Below are positions 16,964-25,136 of a DNA stretch of 48,410 nt, in pieces. The first letter of the stretch is position 1; every line of letters starts with the position of its first letter. The translations under genes were made by a program, and so were the position numbers. The notes beneath the pieces are model-generated. The model was not told the DNA's origin and ran no database searches. It was given only the letters and a program-made list of their open reading frames with translations. The stretch lies in NCBI GenBank assembly GCA_964460185.1, contig CAYWTM010000012.1, positions 1 to 48,410 on the forward strand, given 5' to 3'. The stretch is from JAVJPJ01 sp040217295. Its GTDB lineage: Bacteria > Pseudomonadota > Alphaproteobacteria > Rhodobacterales > Rhodobacteraceae.

Positions 16964-18124
16964 TCACGTATCCCATTCCACGGGAACCGAGAGTGGCCCG
17001 CGAAAGGCCCATCCGCCGAATGTTGCCTGTCCGCTCAGCCTGAGCCCGGGCAACCGTTCAAACAGCATCGGCAGGGCAACCTGCGCGATCAATGCCCGTG
17101 AGGCCGCTGCCCCGGCGCAGAAATGGGGGCCGGCGCCGAAGGGAATCGCGCGCGACGTGTCGCGCCACGGGTCGAAACGATCCGCATGGTCGAACACCGC
17201 CGCGTCGCGATTGGCCGAGCCGAACATCAGGAAGACCCGCTGGCCGACCCGCAGATCGACCCCCGCCACGCGGTCGTCGCGGGCCACTTCGCGCGGTGAC
17301 ATGCCGATCGGGCTGATCCACCTGGCATATTCGGAAAAGACCGCGGTCCAGTCCAGGCTCCCGCCGGACAGGGCAGCCAGCACCTCGGGATGCGTCAGCA
17401 CCGCCCAGGCTGCGCCCGCAATGGCGTCGCGCGGTTCATTCTGACCGCCCGAGATCACGAGTTTGACATTGGCGCTGATCCGGTCGGGGCCCAGCCCCGC
17501 CTGATGCATCACGCTCAAGGCCGACAGGTCGGGGTCTGCGATCAGCGCCGGCATGACCTCGGCGACATGCCGGTCGATGGACGCCGTGCAATCGTGGCAA
17601 TGGGCCTCGATTGCCGGATCGCCCGCGTAATTCGCGCAACCATCGATCATGCCCTGGCTCACGCGGTCCATCTCGGCGGCGTCCATGGTCGTCAGCCCGG
17701 TGATCGCCTTGAGCGCCTCGCCCGATACCGGCATGGCGAAATCGCGCACCAGGTCGGCGCGGCCCGCCGGGGCAAGCCGGTTCACGATCTCGGCCGTGCG
17801 CGCGCGAAACCTGGGCACCCAGACCTCGCGCACGGTGCGCGGGCTCAGCGCGGGGAACAGCGCGCGGCGCTCGGACAGATGCGCCTCGCCGTCGCGGCGC
17901 ATCATGTTTTCGCCCATCAGCCGCGACATCAGCCCGCCCGGCTGGCGCGAGGACAGAACGTCGATGCGTTTTTCCTCGCGGTGGATGTCCGCGCGTCTCG
18001 TCATCAATACGGCATCGAATTGCGGCACGTAGCAGATCGGCGCCTCGTCCCGCATCCGGGCAAGGTCGGGATAGGGGTCGGCCCAGAATGCCGTGCGGTC
18101 GATCTCGAAGACAGGCGGGGTCAT
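16964..18124 (-). CDS. Cytochrome P450 with unusual I-helix
   Basis: A 386-residue soluble bacterial P450. The haem-binding loop is FGAGPHFCAGAAASRAL with the axial Cys, and the K-helix ExxR is in EYARWISP. The I-helix reads LVISGGQNEPRDAI, in which the acid-threonine pair of ordinary monooxygenases is replaced by Asn-Glu-Pro, so oxygen activation or the reaction may differ. No ferredoxin or reductase gene is adjacent. Neighbours (M48 protease, DedA) do not suggest a pathway. The start at ATG 18124 has a weak ribosome site. The substrate is unknown. Confidence 0.9.
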   Translation of the reverse strand: MTPPVFEIDRTAFWADPYPDLARMRDEAPICYVPQFDAVLMTRRADIHREEKRIDVLSSRQPGGLMSRLMGENMMRRDGEAHLSERRALFPALSPRTVREVWVPRFRARTAEIVNRLAPAGRADLVRDFAMPVSGEALKAITGLTTMDAAEMDRVSQGMIDGCANYAGDPAIEAHCHDCTASIDRHVAEVMPALIADPDLSALSVMHQAGLGPDRISANVKLVISGGQNEPRDAIAGAAWAVLTHPEVLAALSGGSLDWTAVFSEYARWISPIGMSPREVARDDRVAGVDLRVGQRVFLMFGSANRDAAVFDHADRFDPWRDTSRAIPFGAGPHFCAGAAASRALIAQVALPMLFERLPGLRLSGQATFGGWAFRGPLSVPVEWDT

Positions 18125-18156
18125 CCGGGCATTGGGCCGTCACCCGCCCCCGTGTG

Positions 18157-18765
18157 TCAATGATGCGCGCCGTGGGTCCTGCGTTGACGCAATGCCGCGC
18201 GCAGCCACAGGGCCAGCGCACCGGCCAGGGTCAGCGCCGCCAGCAGGCCGGATGCGTTCCCCAGAAGGTCGGCCAGCGCGAGGATATCATCGGCGAACGC
18301 CGCCCCCAGGCCGATATAGACCGTGACCCAGACGATCTCTCCGGCGATGCCGGCGCGGGTGAAACGGCCCCAGTCGAGCGCTGCCGCGCCGCCGGCGAAA
18401 TTCACGTAAGGTCCCAGCGGCGACACCAGCCAGCGGCTGAGAAACACGCCCATCTCGCCGCGGTCCTTCACCAGGGCGGCAGCCTTGGCGACCAAGGCCG
18501 CGCGTCTGGGCGGCAGGGTGCGACCCGACCAGAGCCGCCCGCCGAACCGCCCGATCTGATAGCCCAGTTGATCGCCCAGGACCGCACCTGCAAGCGCCGC
18601 GGTGGCTGTCTGCCACAAGACCAGATCCCCGGCCGCCGCGAACCCGCCGGCCGAAAGCATGATCAGCGAGCTTGGGACAGGCAGGGCAAGGCAGGACAGG
18701 AAGGTGCCAAGCGCCACCAGCGCCAAACCGTAGACCGGGACCAGCGCCAGGATGGTTTCCGTCAT
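18157..18765 (-). CDS. DedA-family (VTT domain) membrane protein
   Basis: A 202-residue inner-membrane protein of the DedA/SNARE-associated family, now linked to flipping of undecaprenyl phosphate or phospholipids and to proton-dependent membrane homeostasis. The conserved GxxxGxxxGYxxGR-type region appears as GAVLGDQLGYQIGRFGG and the second conserved stretch as RWLVSPLGPYVNFAGG, with the functional Arg and Pro. Five to six hydrophobic segments are visible. Its start overlaps the stop of the next gene upstream by ATGA, so it is last in the VWA operon. Confidence 0.88.
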   Translation of the reverse strand: MTETILALVPVYGLALVALGTFLSCLALPVPSSLIMLSAGGFAAAGDLVLWQTATAALAGAVLGDQLGYQIGRFGGRLWSGRTLPPRRAALVAKAAALVKDRGEMGVFLSRWLVSPLGPYVNFAGGAAALDWGRFTRAGIAGEIVWVTVYIGLGAAFADDILALADLLGNASGLLAALTLAGALALWLRAALRQRRTHGAHH

Positions 18766-19124
18766 TCCAGGCGCGCTTGCGTAATGGCCGCGTCGATCTG
18801 CGCGACGAGCTCGCCAAGCGTCATGTCCGCATCTGCCGCGATCTGGCTCAGCGTCGCGCCCGGTCGCAGCGCGTCATCCGCCGAAACGGGCAGGGCCGCG
18901 CGAAGGAGATCGGGCTCTATGTCATAGGATCTCGCGATGTAGCGCGGTGTCATCCAGCCTTCGATGACCTGGTCGCGATGGGCGGGATCGGACCAGTAGA
19001 TCGTGAACACCGTCAGCCGCACGGCAAAGAAACCTGCAATCATCAGGGCCAGGCCAAAGCCGATCAGGGCCGGGCGGTTGTGGCGCCAAAGATATCGCAG
19101 CGCCGACGGCCGCGCGGCGCTCAT
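18762..19124 (-). CDS. Single-helix membrane protein of unknown function
   Basis: A 120-residue hypothetical protein. A basic N-terminus (SALRYLWRHNRP) leads into one membrane segment at about residues 19-40, followed by a soluble C-terminal half (DQVIEGWMTPRYIARSYDI, then a helix-rich region). ATG 19124 is chosen because it overlaps the stop of the VWA gene by ATGA; the longer open frame upstream is a shadow of that gene. The stop overlaps the dedA start in the same way. Tight coupling suggests it works with the VWA protein or DedA. Confidence 0.75.
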   Translation of the reverse strand: MSAARPSALRYLWRHNRPALIGFGLALMIAGFFAVRLTVFTIYWSDPAHRDQVIEGWMTPRYIARSYDIEPDLLRAALPVSADDALRPGATLSQIAADADMTLGELVAQIDAAITQARLE

Positions 19125-20305
19125 CGCCCCAGGTCCCGCATGCCCCGGTCGATGCCATCCAGCGTCATGGGCACCATGCGCCCCTCGAAAATCTCCGAGA
19201 TCATCGCGATCGACTGGGTGTAGCGCCAATGGGTCTCGGGCACGGGATTGATCCACAGGTGGTTGGGCCATTGCGCGCGTGCACGCTGCAGCCAGACCTG
19301 GCCCGCCTCTTCGTTCCAATGCTCGTTGGCGCCGCCTGCAAAGGCGATCTCGTAAGGCGACATCGACGCATCGCCCACGAAAATGCATTTGTAGTCGGGG
19401 CCGTAGGTGTTCATCACCTCGTGGGTCGGGATCGTCGCGGTCCAGCGCCTGCGATTGTCGCGCCAGACGCCTTCATACAGGCAATTGTGGAAATAGTAGT
19501 ATTCCAGATGCTTGAATTCGGATTTGGCGGCGGAAAACAGTTCCTCGACCACCTTGATGTGATCGTCCATTGAGCCGCCCACATCGAGGAACAAGATCAC
19601 CTTGACCGCGTTGCGGCGTTCGGGCCGGGTCTTCACGTCAAGGTAGCCATGCTCGGCCGTGGCACGGATGGTTCCGTCAAGATCCAGTTCTTCCAGCGCG
19701 CCGTCTCGGGCCCATTGGCGCAGGCGCTTGAGCGCCACCTTGATGTTGCGCGTGCCCAGTTCCACATCGCCGTCGAGGTTCTTGAAATCCCGCTTGTCCC
19801 AGACCTTGACCGCGCGCCGGTGGCGGCTCTTGTCTTGTCCGATCCGGACGCCTTCGGGATTGTAGCCATAGGCCCCGAAGGGGGAGGTCCCGGCAGTACC
19901 GATCCACTTGCTGCCCCCCTGGTGGCGGCCCTGTTGTTCCTTGAGCCGTTCGCGCAGGGTGTCCATCAGCTTGTCGAACCCGCCCAGGGCCTCGATTTCG
20001 GCGCGTTCCTCGGGGGTCAGGTGCTTTTCGGCCAGCTTTTCCAGCCATTCGCGCGGGATCTCGGCGGCTTCCAGCACCTGGTCCGCGGTGATCTGTTCCA
20101 GCCCACCAAAGGTATGGGCAAAGGCCTGATCGAACCGGTCCAGATGGCGTTCGTCCTTCACCATGGCCGTACGGGCGAGGTAATAGAACCCGTCCACATC
20201 ATAGGTGACCAGCCCTTTGGACACGCCCTCGAGAAAGGCGAGGTATTCTCGCAGGCTGACAGGGATGCGGGCCATGCGCAGGGTCTCGAAGAACGGCAGG
20301 AACAC
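19121..20305 (-). CDS. VWA domain protein (CoxE-like)
   Basis: A 394-residue protein with a C-terminal von Willebrand A domain of the CoxE type. The metal-binding MIDAS motif is FLDVGGSMDDH (DxGxS in place of DxSxS), with further conserved residues in FVGDASMSPYEI. The N-terminal half is alpha-helical with a conserved PVSLREYLAFL start. Such proteins act with MoxR-type AAA ATPases in assembling or remodelling protein complexes; a MoxR gene lies two genes upstream at 22175-23020. GTG 20305 follows an AAGGAGG site that overlaps the stop region of the small gene before it. Confidence 0.88.
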   Translation of the reverse strand: MFLPFFETLRMARIPVSLREYLAFLEGVSKGLVTYDVDGFYYLARTAMVKDERHLDRFDQAFAHTFGGLEQITADQVLEAAEIPREWLEKLAEKHLTPEERAEIEALGGFDKLMDTLRERLKEQQGRHQGGSKWIGTAGTSPFGAYGYNPEGVRIGQDKSRHRRAVKVWDKRDFKNLDGDVELGTRNIKVALKRLRQWARDGALEELDLDGTIRATAEHGYLDVKTRPERRNAVKVILFLDVGGSMDDHIKVVEELFSAAKSEFKHLEYYYFHNCLYEGVWRDNRRRWTATIPTHEVMNTYGPDYKCIFVGDASMSPYEIAFAGGANEHWNEEAGQVWLQRARAQWPNHLWINPVPETHWRYTQSIAMISEIFEGRMVPMTLDGIDRGMRDLGR

Positions 20306-20318
20306 GCAGCGGGCCTCC

Positions 20319-20483
20319 TTATGCGGGGGCGGGGATCACCAGCATTGCAAAGGCCCCGATCAAGAACCCGATGATCGCGAAGATCGTGGCGTAATGCAAA
20401 AGGTCAAGCCGGTTGCCGCCGCGCCGTCGCGCCACCCATAGCCCAAGGATCACACCGATCCCGCCGCCGATCAAGTTCAGCAT
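20319..20483 (-). CDS. 54-residue membrane protein
   Basis: A short gene before the VWA gene: ATG 20483 to TAA 20319. The first hydrophobic segment (LIGGGIGVILGLWVA) and the second (IFAIIGFLIGAFAMLVI) are joined by a basic loop ARRRGGNRLD, predicting a helical hairpin with the loop in the cytoplasm. Its stop lies in the ribosome site of the VWA gene, implying translational coupling. The size and fold are credible for a real membrane protein, and the product may anchor the VWA protein. The family is not recognised. Confidence 0.65.
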   Translation of the reverse strand: MLNLIGGGIGVILGLWVARRRGGNRLDLLHYATIFAIIGFLIGAFAMLVIPAPA

Positions 20484-20497
20484 GTCCCACCTTTGCC

Positions 20498-21889
20498 TCA
20501 GGGGGTCAGCGCCGCCACCTCAACAAGGCGCGCGCCAACCGCCGCGTTTCCGCCGAACCCATATCGACCCCAGGCCAGACTGTCGAGGCGCACCTGACGC
20601 GCTTCGGACGGGCGGCCCGATGCATCCAGGGCTTCGGCGCGGATCATCAGAAGCGTAGACAAGAGCGAGGCGTTTTGCGCACGGGTGGCTGCGGGCAGGG
20701 CGCGACCGGTCAGACGGATCGCCTCGTCCGCGCGCCCCGAGCTCAGCGCAAAGGCCGCCAATTGCATGTCCACATGGGCGGATTGTATCCCACCCGGCGC
20801 GATGCGGTCGTAGATATTCGCGGCTGACAGGAAGGCGTTGACCGAACCCTCGATATCGGTGGACAGCGACAGACGGCCAAGGGCGAAATAGCTGAAGGCA
20901 AGCCGCGCGTCGCCAAGATTCGACTGCCGCGCGATGGTGACCGCACGATCGGCGGCCGCGATCCGGGCTTCGTCACGCGTTCCGGGCCCAAGAGCCGCCT
21001 CGATGGCAGTGATCCACTGGCGTGGCGTGCGCACGGCCTGGTTCCCACCACCTTGTTGCCCACGGGGATTGAGCCGGGCCAGGACGGCGGGCAGCGCCGC
21101 GCTGACCTGGGCCTGCGTCATGCCCGACCTCAGGGCGTCATCGTAATAGGCCCGCAGGACCAGCATGTCGAACCCGGTCAGAACGGCGTGAAAATTGTCG
21201 TCGTTGAACACCGAATCCGGCAGGCGATACAGATCGTTCAATGGCCCCAGCGCCTGGGCGACCTCTTCGTGCAGGCAATCGCGCACCTCTTGCGGGGCCA
21301 CATCATTGGGAATGAACACGGCGACCTGGTCACGCCGATCCAGTGTCGTCCAGTCCATGTTGCGCGAATTCCGGCTGACGCGGAACTGGGCCCAGGAACT
21401 GACGCGCGGCACAACGAAACAGGCGGCCTCGGGGACGCTGCGCTGCATGCGGCTGCGGGGCAGGGTCTCGATGGTGATGTTGGCCGGGCCATCGGCAAAT
21501 GCGATACGGGTGATGTCGATCCCCGCCTCTTGACGCAGGCGATTGACCAGCCTGTCCAGATCGGGCGCCAGCGATCCGGGCGCACCGGGGGCCACCGTGA
21601 CGGTGATCGGACCCTCGAAGCGGCTCATGCGTTCGATACGACGGCCCGATTCCATTTCGAAGCTCAAGTCGACGATATCGCGGGCGATCTCGGAATTCGG
21701 GCGGTTGGGTGGCGCCGGCTGTGCTGCGCCGAACTGGTTCATCGCCGGCATAGCCTGTGGCAGGCTGGCAGCCCGCCGTTCGGGGATATCGGTTGTCGTC
21801 ACGGGGTTGCAGGCAGCCAGGAACACTGCGGCGGCAATACATACACTTGGAATACGCAAGAGGGTCACAGGCGGTTCAGCTCCGTTCAT
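20498..21889 (-). CDS. DUF2927-family lipoprotein
   Basis: A 463-residue exported protein. The signal peptide ends in lipobox FLAAC (Cys27). The middle domain, about residues 70-270, is DUF2927-like, with the conserved cluster CLHEEVAQALG followed by ND and SVFNDD. The HE..AQ arrangement recalls a zinc-protease motif but the second His is not in place. The C-terminal third is made of helical pairs resembling TPR repeats (residues about 320-440). It lies 14 bases upstream of the 54-residue membrane protein. A related gene, without the TPR-like part, lies at 34033-34959. Envelope location is likely; function unknown. Confidence 0.78.
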   Translation of the reverse strand: MNGAEPPVTLLRIPSVCIAAAVFLAACNPVTTTDIPERRAASLPQAMPAMNQFGAAQPAPPNRPNSEIARDIVDLSFEMESGRRIERMSRFEGPITVTVAPGAPGSLAPDLDRLVNRLRQEAGIDITRIAFADGPANITIETLPRSRMQRSVPEAACFVVPRVSSWAQFRVSRNSRNMDWTTLDRRDQVAVFIPNDVAPQEVRDCLHEEVAQALGPLNDLYRLPDSVFNDDNFHAVLTGFDMLVLRAYYDDALRSGMTQAQVSAALPAVLARLNPRGQQGGGNQAVRTPRQWITAIEAALGPGTRDEARIAAADRAVTIARQSNLGDARLAFSYFALGRLSLSTDIEGSVNAFLSAANIYDRIAPGGIQSAHVDMQLAAFALSSGRADEAIRLTGRALPAATRAQNASLLSTLLMIRAEALDASGRPSEARQVRLDSLAWGRYGFGGNAAVGARLVEVAALTP

Positions 21890-22174
21890 ACTCGGGAAAA
21901 TCGTTACACGAAGCGCGGCGATGAAACACGGTACGTGCCACGCGGTTGAAATATTAAGTCAAGAATTGCAGTCCGGAGGCGCGGGTTGCGTCGGCGCGCG
22001 TGATGTCGCGGCGCACCCGTCTTCCCGCCCATGGGGCGTGGCGGGTCCTGGTCGACTGTCTGGCGCGTTGATCATGGTCACTGCCGGTGTGGTTATGGTT
22101 AAAGCAAGCTCAGGGGTGCCAACGGATTATGGCAGGAATCGGGACAAGAAACAGGTAAATTCGGACCGACAGGC
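21890..22174. other. Intergenic region before the DUF2927 gene
   Basis: This 285-base gap carries the presumed minus-strand promoter of the DUF2927/VWA/dedA operon and the 3' flank of moxR. The portion at 21930-21970 is A/T-rich. I see no clear terminator hairpin after moxR, so read-through from moxR into the DUF2927 operon is possible. Confidence 0.4.
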
Positions 22175-23020
22175 TCAGCTCTGCCGGCGCGCCATGAAGG
22201 CAAGCCGCTCAAACAGGGCCACATCTTGCTCGTTTTTCAGCAGCGCACCATGGAGTTTCGGCAGCGCCGACGCCCCGTCGCGGCGCAGATCCTCGGGCGA
22301 CAGATCCTCGGCCAACAAGAGTTTCAGCCAATCCAGAACCTCGGAGGTGGAGGGTTTTTTCTTCAGTCCCTGCTGATCGCGAATCTCGTAAAACTGCGTC
22401 AGGGCGGTCGTCAGAAGCGCTTGCTTGATGCCGGGGTAATGCACTTCGACGATCTGCTTCATCGTGTCCATGTCGGGAAAGCGGATGTAGTGGAAGAAAC
22501 ACCGCCGCAAGAACGCGTCGGGCAGTTCCTTTTCGTTGTTCGACGTAATGATGACGATCGGCCGCGTATCCGCGCGCACGGTTTCGCCCGTCTCGTAGAC
22601 AAAGAATTCCATCCGGTCGAGTTCTTGCAAAAGGTCATTTGGAAACTCGATATCGGCCTTGTCGATCTCGTCGATCAGCAGCACCGATTTGGCATCCTGC
22701 TCGAAGGCCTGCCAAAGCTTGCCCTTCTTGATGTAGTTCTTCACGTCATTGACGCGCGCATCGCCCAACTGGCTGTCGCGCAGGCGGCTGACCGCATCGT
22801 ATTCGTACAATCCCTGCTGCGCCCGCGTGGTGGATTTGATGTGCCATTCGATGATCGGCAGACCAAGCGCACCGGCCACCTGGCGGGCCAGTTCGGTCTT
22901 GCCCGTGCCCGGCTCGCCCTTGACCAGCAAGGGACGCTCCAGCGTCACCGCGGCATTCACGGCCACGGTCAGATCCTGAGTCGCGACATAGTCGGATGTG
23001 CTTTCGAACCGTGCGGTCAT
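22175..23020 (-). CDS. MoxR-family AAA+ ATPase
   Basis: A 281-residue AAA+ ATPase. Walker A is GEPGTGKTE, Walker B LLIDEIDKAD, sensor 1 is in IVIITSNNEKELPD and the arginine finger region in AFLRRCFF. MoxR proteins act as chaperones together with VWA proteins; the CoxE-like partner is encoded downstream on the same strand. ATG 23020 is preferred since the conserved fold starts a few residues later and AAAGGG lies before it. It is divergent from dksA. Confidence 0.9.
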   Translation of the reverse strand: MTARFESTSDYVATQDLTVAVNAAVTLERPLLVKGEPGTGKTELARQVAGALGLPIIEWHIKSTTRAQQGLYEYDAVSRLRDSQLGDARVNDVKNYIKKGKLWQAFEQDAKSVLLIDEIDKADIEFPNDLLQELDRMEFFVYETGETVRADTRPIVIITSNNEKELPDAFLRRCFFHYIRFPDMDTMKQIVEVHYPGIKQALLTTALTQFYEIRDQQGLKKKPSTSEVLDWLKLLLAEDLSPEDLRRDGASALPKLHGALLKNEQDVALFERLAFMARRQS

Positions 23021-23328
23021 GGGCGCCCTTTCGTGTATCCTCCGTTGGAAATAACGATGCAACGCCATGGGGGAAAGGGTTCATCTGCCGATGTCTTGAG
23101 CGCTGCGGTATGTCGTGCGGGTTTTCACGTTCACCGGCTCGTGGCTTGTTGGTTTGCAAGCAAAGGTTTAACCCGGCGGCAAATGGAAAGTTAACAGGGA
23201 CCCCAGGAACCTTTTCATGCAATAGGGACGTGACAAGGAACGCCCGGTCTTGTAAGCGGGCGGCGGGGGCCGGGAAGGACGACATGCCAGACCGCCAATT
23301 CGACACTGGCCCCACTGAGGGGAGCGAC
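23021..23328. other. Divergent promoter region between moxR and dksA
   Basis: This 308-base gap must hold promoters for both genes. It contains an inverted repeat TTTGC-AA-GCAAA at 23153-23164, close to A/T-rich stretches (23140-23200), which could be an operator. An in-frame ATG at 23284 would lengthen DksA by 15 residues, but the downstream start is better. No RNA gene is seen. Confidence 0.4.
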
Positions 23329-23751
23329 ATGAAGGCCGAATCTTTTCTGTCTGATGATTACCGTCCCGCGGAGGACGAACCGTTCATGAACGAACGCCAG
23401 CTGGAATATTTCCGGCGCAAGCTGCTGACCTGGAGATCCGACCTGCTGGAGGAAAGCCGCGGCACCGTGGCGGGCCTTCAGGATGGAACGCGCAACATCC
23501 CCGATGTTGCCGATCGCGCCAGCGAGGAAACCGATCGCGCGCTGGAATTGCGGACCCGTGATCGCCAGCGCAAGCTGATCGCCAAGATCGATTCGGCGCT
23601 GCGCCGGGTCGCGGATGGCGAATATGGGTATTGCGAAGTGACGGGCGAGCCCATCTCGCTCAAGCGGCTGGATGCGCGCCCGATCGCCACCATGAGCCTC
23701 GAGGCACAGGAACGTCACGAGCGCCGGGAAAAGGTGCATCGCGACGACTGA
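23329..23751 (+). CDS. dksA: DksA/TraR-family RNA polymerase-binding regulator
   Basis: A 140-residue regulator that binds the secondary channel of RNA polymerase and, with ppGpp, adjusts rRNA and amino-acid gene transcription. The coiled coil spans about residues 20-90; its tip keeps the essential D-x-x-D-x-A in DVADRASEE. The zinc-finger region is reduced: GYCEVTGEP has one Cys, and the second pair is replaced by Ala/Thr residues, as in the single-cysteine DksA known from Rhodobacter. ATG 23329 follows GGGGAG and begins MKAESFLSDDYRPAEDEPF, the usual start in this group. It is divergent from moxR. Confidence 0.92.
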   Translation: MKAESFLSDDYRPAEDEPFMNERQLEYFRRKLLTWRSDLLEESRGTVAGLQDGTRNIPDVADRASEETDRALELRTRDRQRKLIAKIDSALRRVADGEYGYCEVTGEPISLKRLDARPIATMSLEAQERHERREKVHRDD

Positions 23752-23839
23752 CCGCGCTGCACCTGGCACACGCGAGAGGGTAACACGATAGGGCACGGCC
23801 TCAACGGGCGTGCCCTTTTCCCGTTCTGGAGGCCAGGGA

Positions 23840-25006
23840 ATGTTGATCGGGCAAGAGATCACGGTCATCGGTGGCGGCATAGGCGGGCTGACCGCAGCTC
23901 TTGCCTGTGCGCAGCGCGGCGCGCAGGTCACGGTCCTCGAACAGGCCCCACAGATCACCGAGGTCGGCGCAGGCCTCCAGATCAGCCCCAATGGTTGGCG
24001 CGTCCTGGACGCGCTGGGCCTGGCCCCATCTGTCGCCGGCCGTTCGGTGCGGGCCCAGGCCGTCCACCTGCGCGACTTCCGCCACGGGGCCGGTGTGTTT
24101 TCCATGCCGCTCACACGCCCCGACCAGCCCTATCACTTCGTCCATCGTTCCGATCTGATCGATGTGCTGGTGCACGCGGTGCAGGATGCGGGCGTTGCGA
24201 TCCGCCTGGGTGTCGGCGTCACCGATGTCTCGCCGGGCCCCGATGGCACGACCCTCACCCTGGCCGATGGCGGGTGCGAAACCCACGGTCTGACCCTTGC
24301 GGCCGACGGGTTGCATTCGCCGGCCCGTGCGGCCCTCAATCCGCGCTCGCGGCCCTTTTTCACCGGCCAGGTGGCCTGGCGCTGCACGGTTCCGGTCGAC
24401 ACGCCCTTGCCGCCCCAGGCCCATGTCTTCATGGGGCCCGGCCGTCACCTGGTGCGCTACCCCCTGCGCGACGGCAGGCTGGTCAATGTGGTCGCGGTCG
24501 AGGAACGCGACGGATGGGCGACCGAGGGCTGGCATCACCGCGACGACCCGGACCATCTGCGCCGCGCCTTCACCGATTTCTGCCCCGAGGTCCGCGATCT
24601 TCTGGCGCGCGCCGATGTCGTTCATCTCTGGGGCCTCTTCCGCCACCCTGTCGCCGAGGTCTGGCACGACCGCGCGCTCGCGCTGCTGGGCGATGCGGCT
24701 CACCCGACCCTCCCGTTCCTCGCCCAGGGTGCCAACATGGCGCTCGAGGATGCCTATGACCTCGCCCGCTGCCTGTCGGAAGATCCTGACACCACAGCAG
24801 CCCTGTCGCGCTATCAGCTTCTGCGCCGCCGGCGGAGCGCGCGCATCGTTCAGGCCGCGTCAGACAATGCCCTGAACTATCACCTGCGCCCGGGCCCGGT
24901 CCGCTTTGCCGCCCATACCGCCCTGCGTCTTGCCGGTCGCTTTGCGCCGCACGTGGTCACCAAGCGCCTCGACTGGATCTACACCCACGACGTCACGCGG
25001 TCCTGA
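23840..25006 (+). CDS. FAD-dependent monooxygenase (salicylate hydroxylase-like)
   Basis: A 388-residue class A flavoprotein hydroxylase. The N-terminal dinucleotide motif is VIGGGIGGLTAA, followed by GAGLQISPNG; the DG motif is in LAADGLHSPARAAL, and the second FAD motif is ALLGDAAHPTLPFLAQGANMALEDA-like with GD. This matches 3-hydroxybenzoate 6-hydroxylase and salicylate 1-hydroxylase relatives. ATG 23840 is chosen because the FAD fold starts six residues later and GAGG lies before it. No aromatic-degradation gene is adjacent; the substrate is unknown. It ends just before the repeat at 25018. Confidence 0.88.
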   Translation: MLIGQEITVIGGGIGGLTAALACAQRGAQVTVLEQAPQITEVGAGLQISPNGWRVLDALGLAPSVAGRSVRAQAVHLRDFRHGAGVFSMPLTRPDQPYHFVHRSDLIDVLVHAVQDAGVAIRLGVGVTDVSPGPDGTTLTLADGGCETHGLTLAADGLHSPARAALNPRSRPFFTGQVAWRCTVPVDTPLPPQAHVFMGPGRHLVRYPLRDGRLVNVVAVEERDGWATEGWHHRDDPDHLRRAFTDFCPEVRDLLARADVVHLWGLFRHPVAEVWHDRALALLGDAAHPTLPFLAQGANMALEDAYDLARCLSEDPDTTAALSRYQLLRRRRSARIVQAASDNALNYHLRPGPVRFAAHTALRLAGRFAPHVVTKRLDWIYTHDVTRS

Positions 25007-25017
25007 CGGCCAGCGCT

Positions 25018-25110
25018 CTCTTTATCCCTGAAATATGGCGGGGGTCCGGGGGCAGAGCCCCCGGCGCGCGCCGCAGGCGCGCCACAAGGCATTCGCGCCG
25101 CAGGCGCGCG
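25018..25110 (+). repeat. Dispersed intergenic repeat, copy 2, with hairpins
   Basis: The core TTTATCCCTGAAATATGGC (25021-25039) is followed by a strong hairpin, CCGGGGGC-AGA-GCCCCCGG (25046-25064), and two copies of CGCGCCGCAGGCGCG (25067-25081 and 25094-25108). It lies between convergent genes and probably ends transcription from both. See the copies at 16142 and 32721. Confidence 0.75.
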
Positions 25111-25136
25111 GATCGGCCGCGAAGCGGACGAAATCC

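Noticed and set aside
21238..22376. Plus-strand frames opposite the DUF2927 gene and the gap after it
   Set aside because: They are shadows with no family match and no ribosome site.
25067..25108. Two CGCGCCGCAGGCGCG units as a possible CRISPR or iteron start
   Set aside because: Only two copies 27 bases apart, with a palindromic GC-rich unit and no spacer pattern; they belong to the dispersed repeat.
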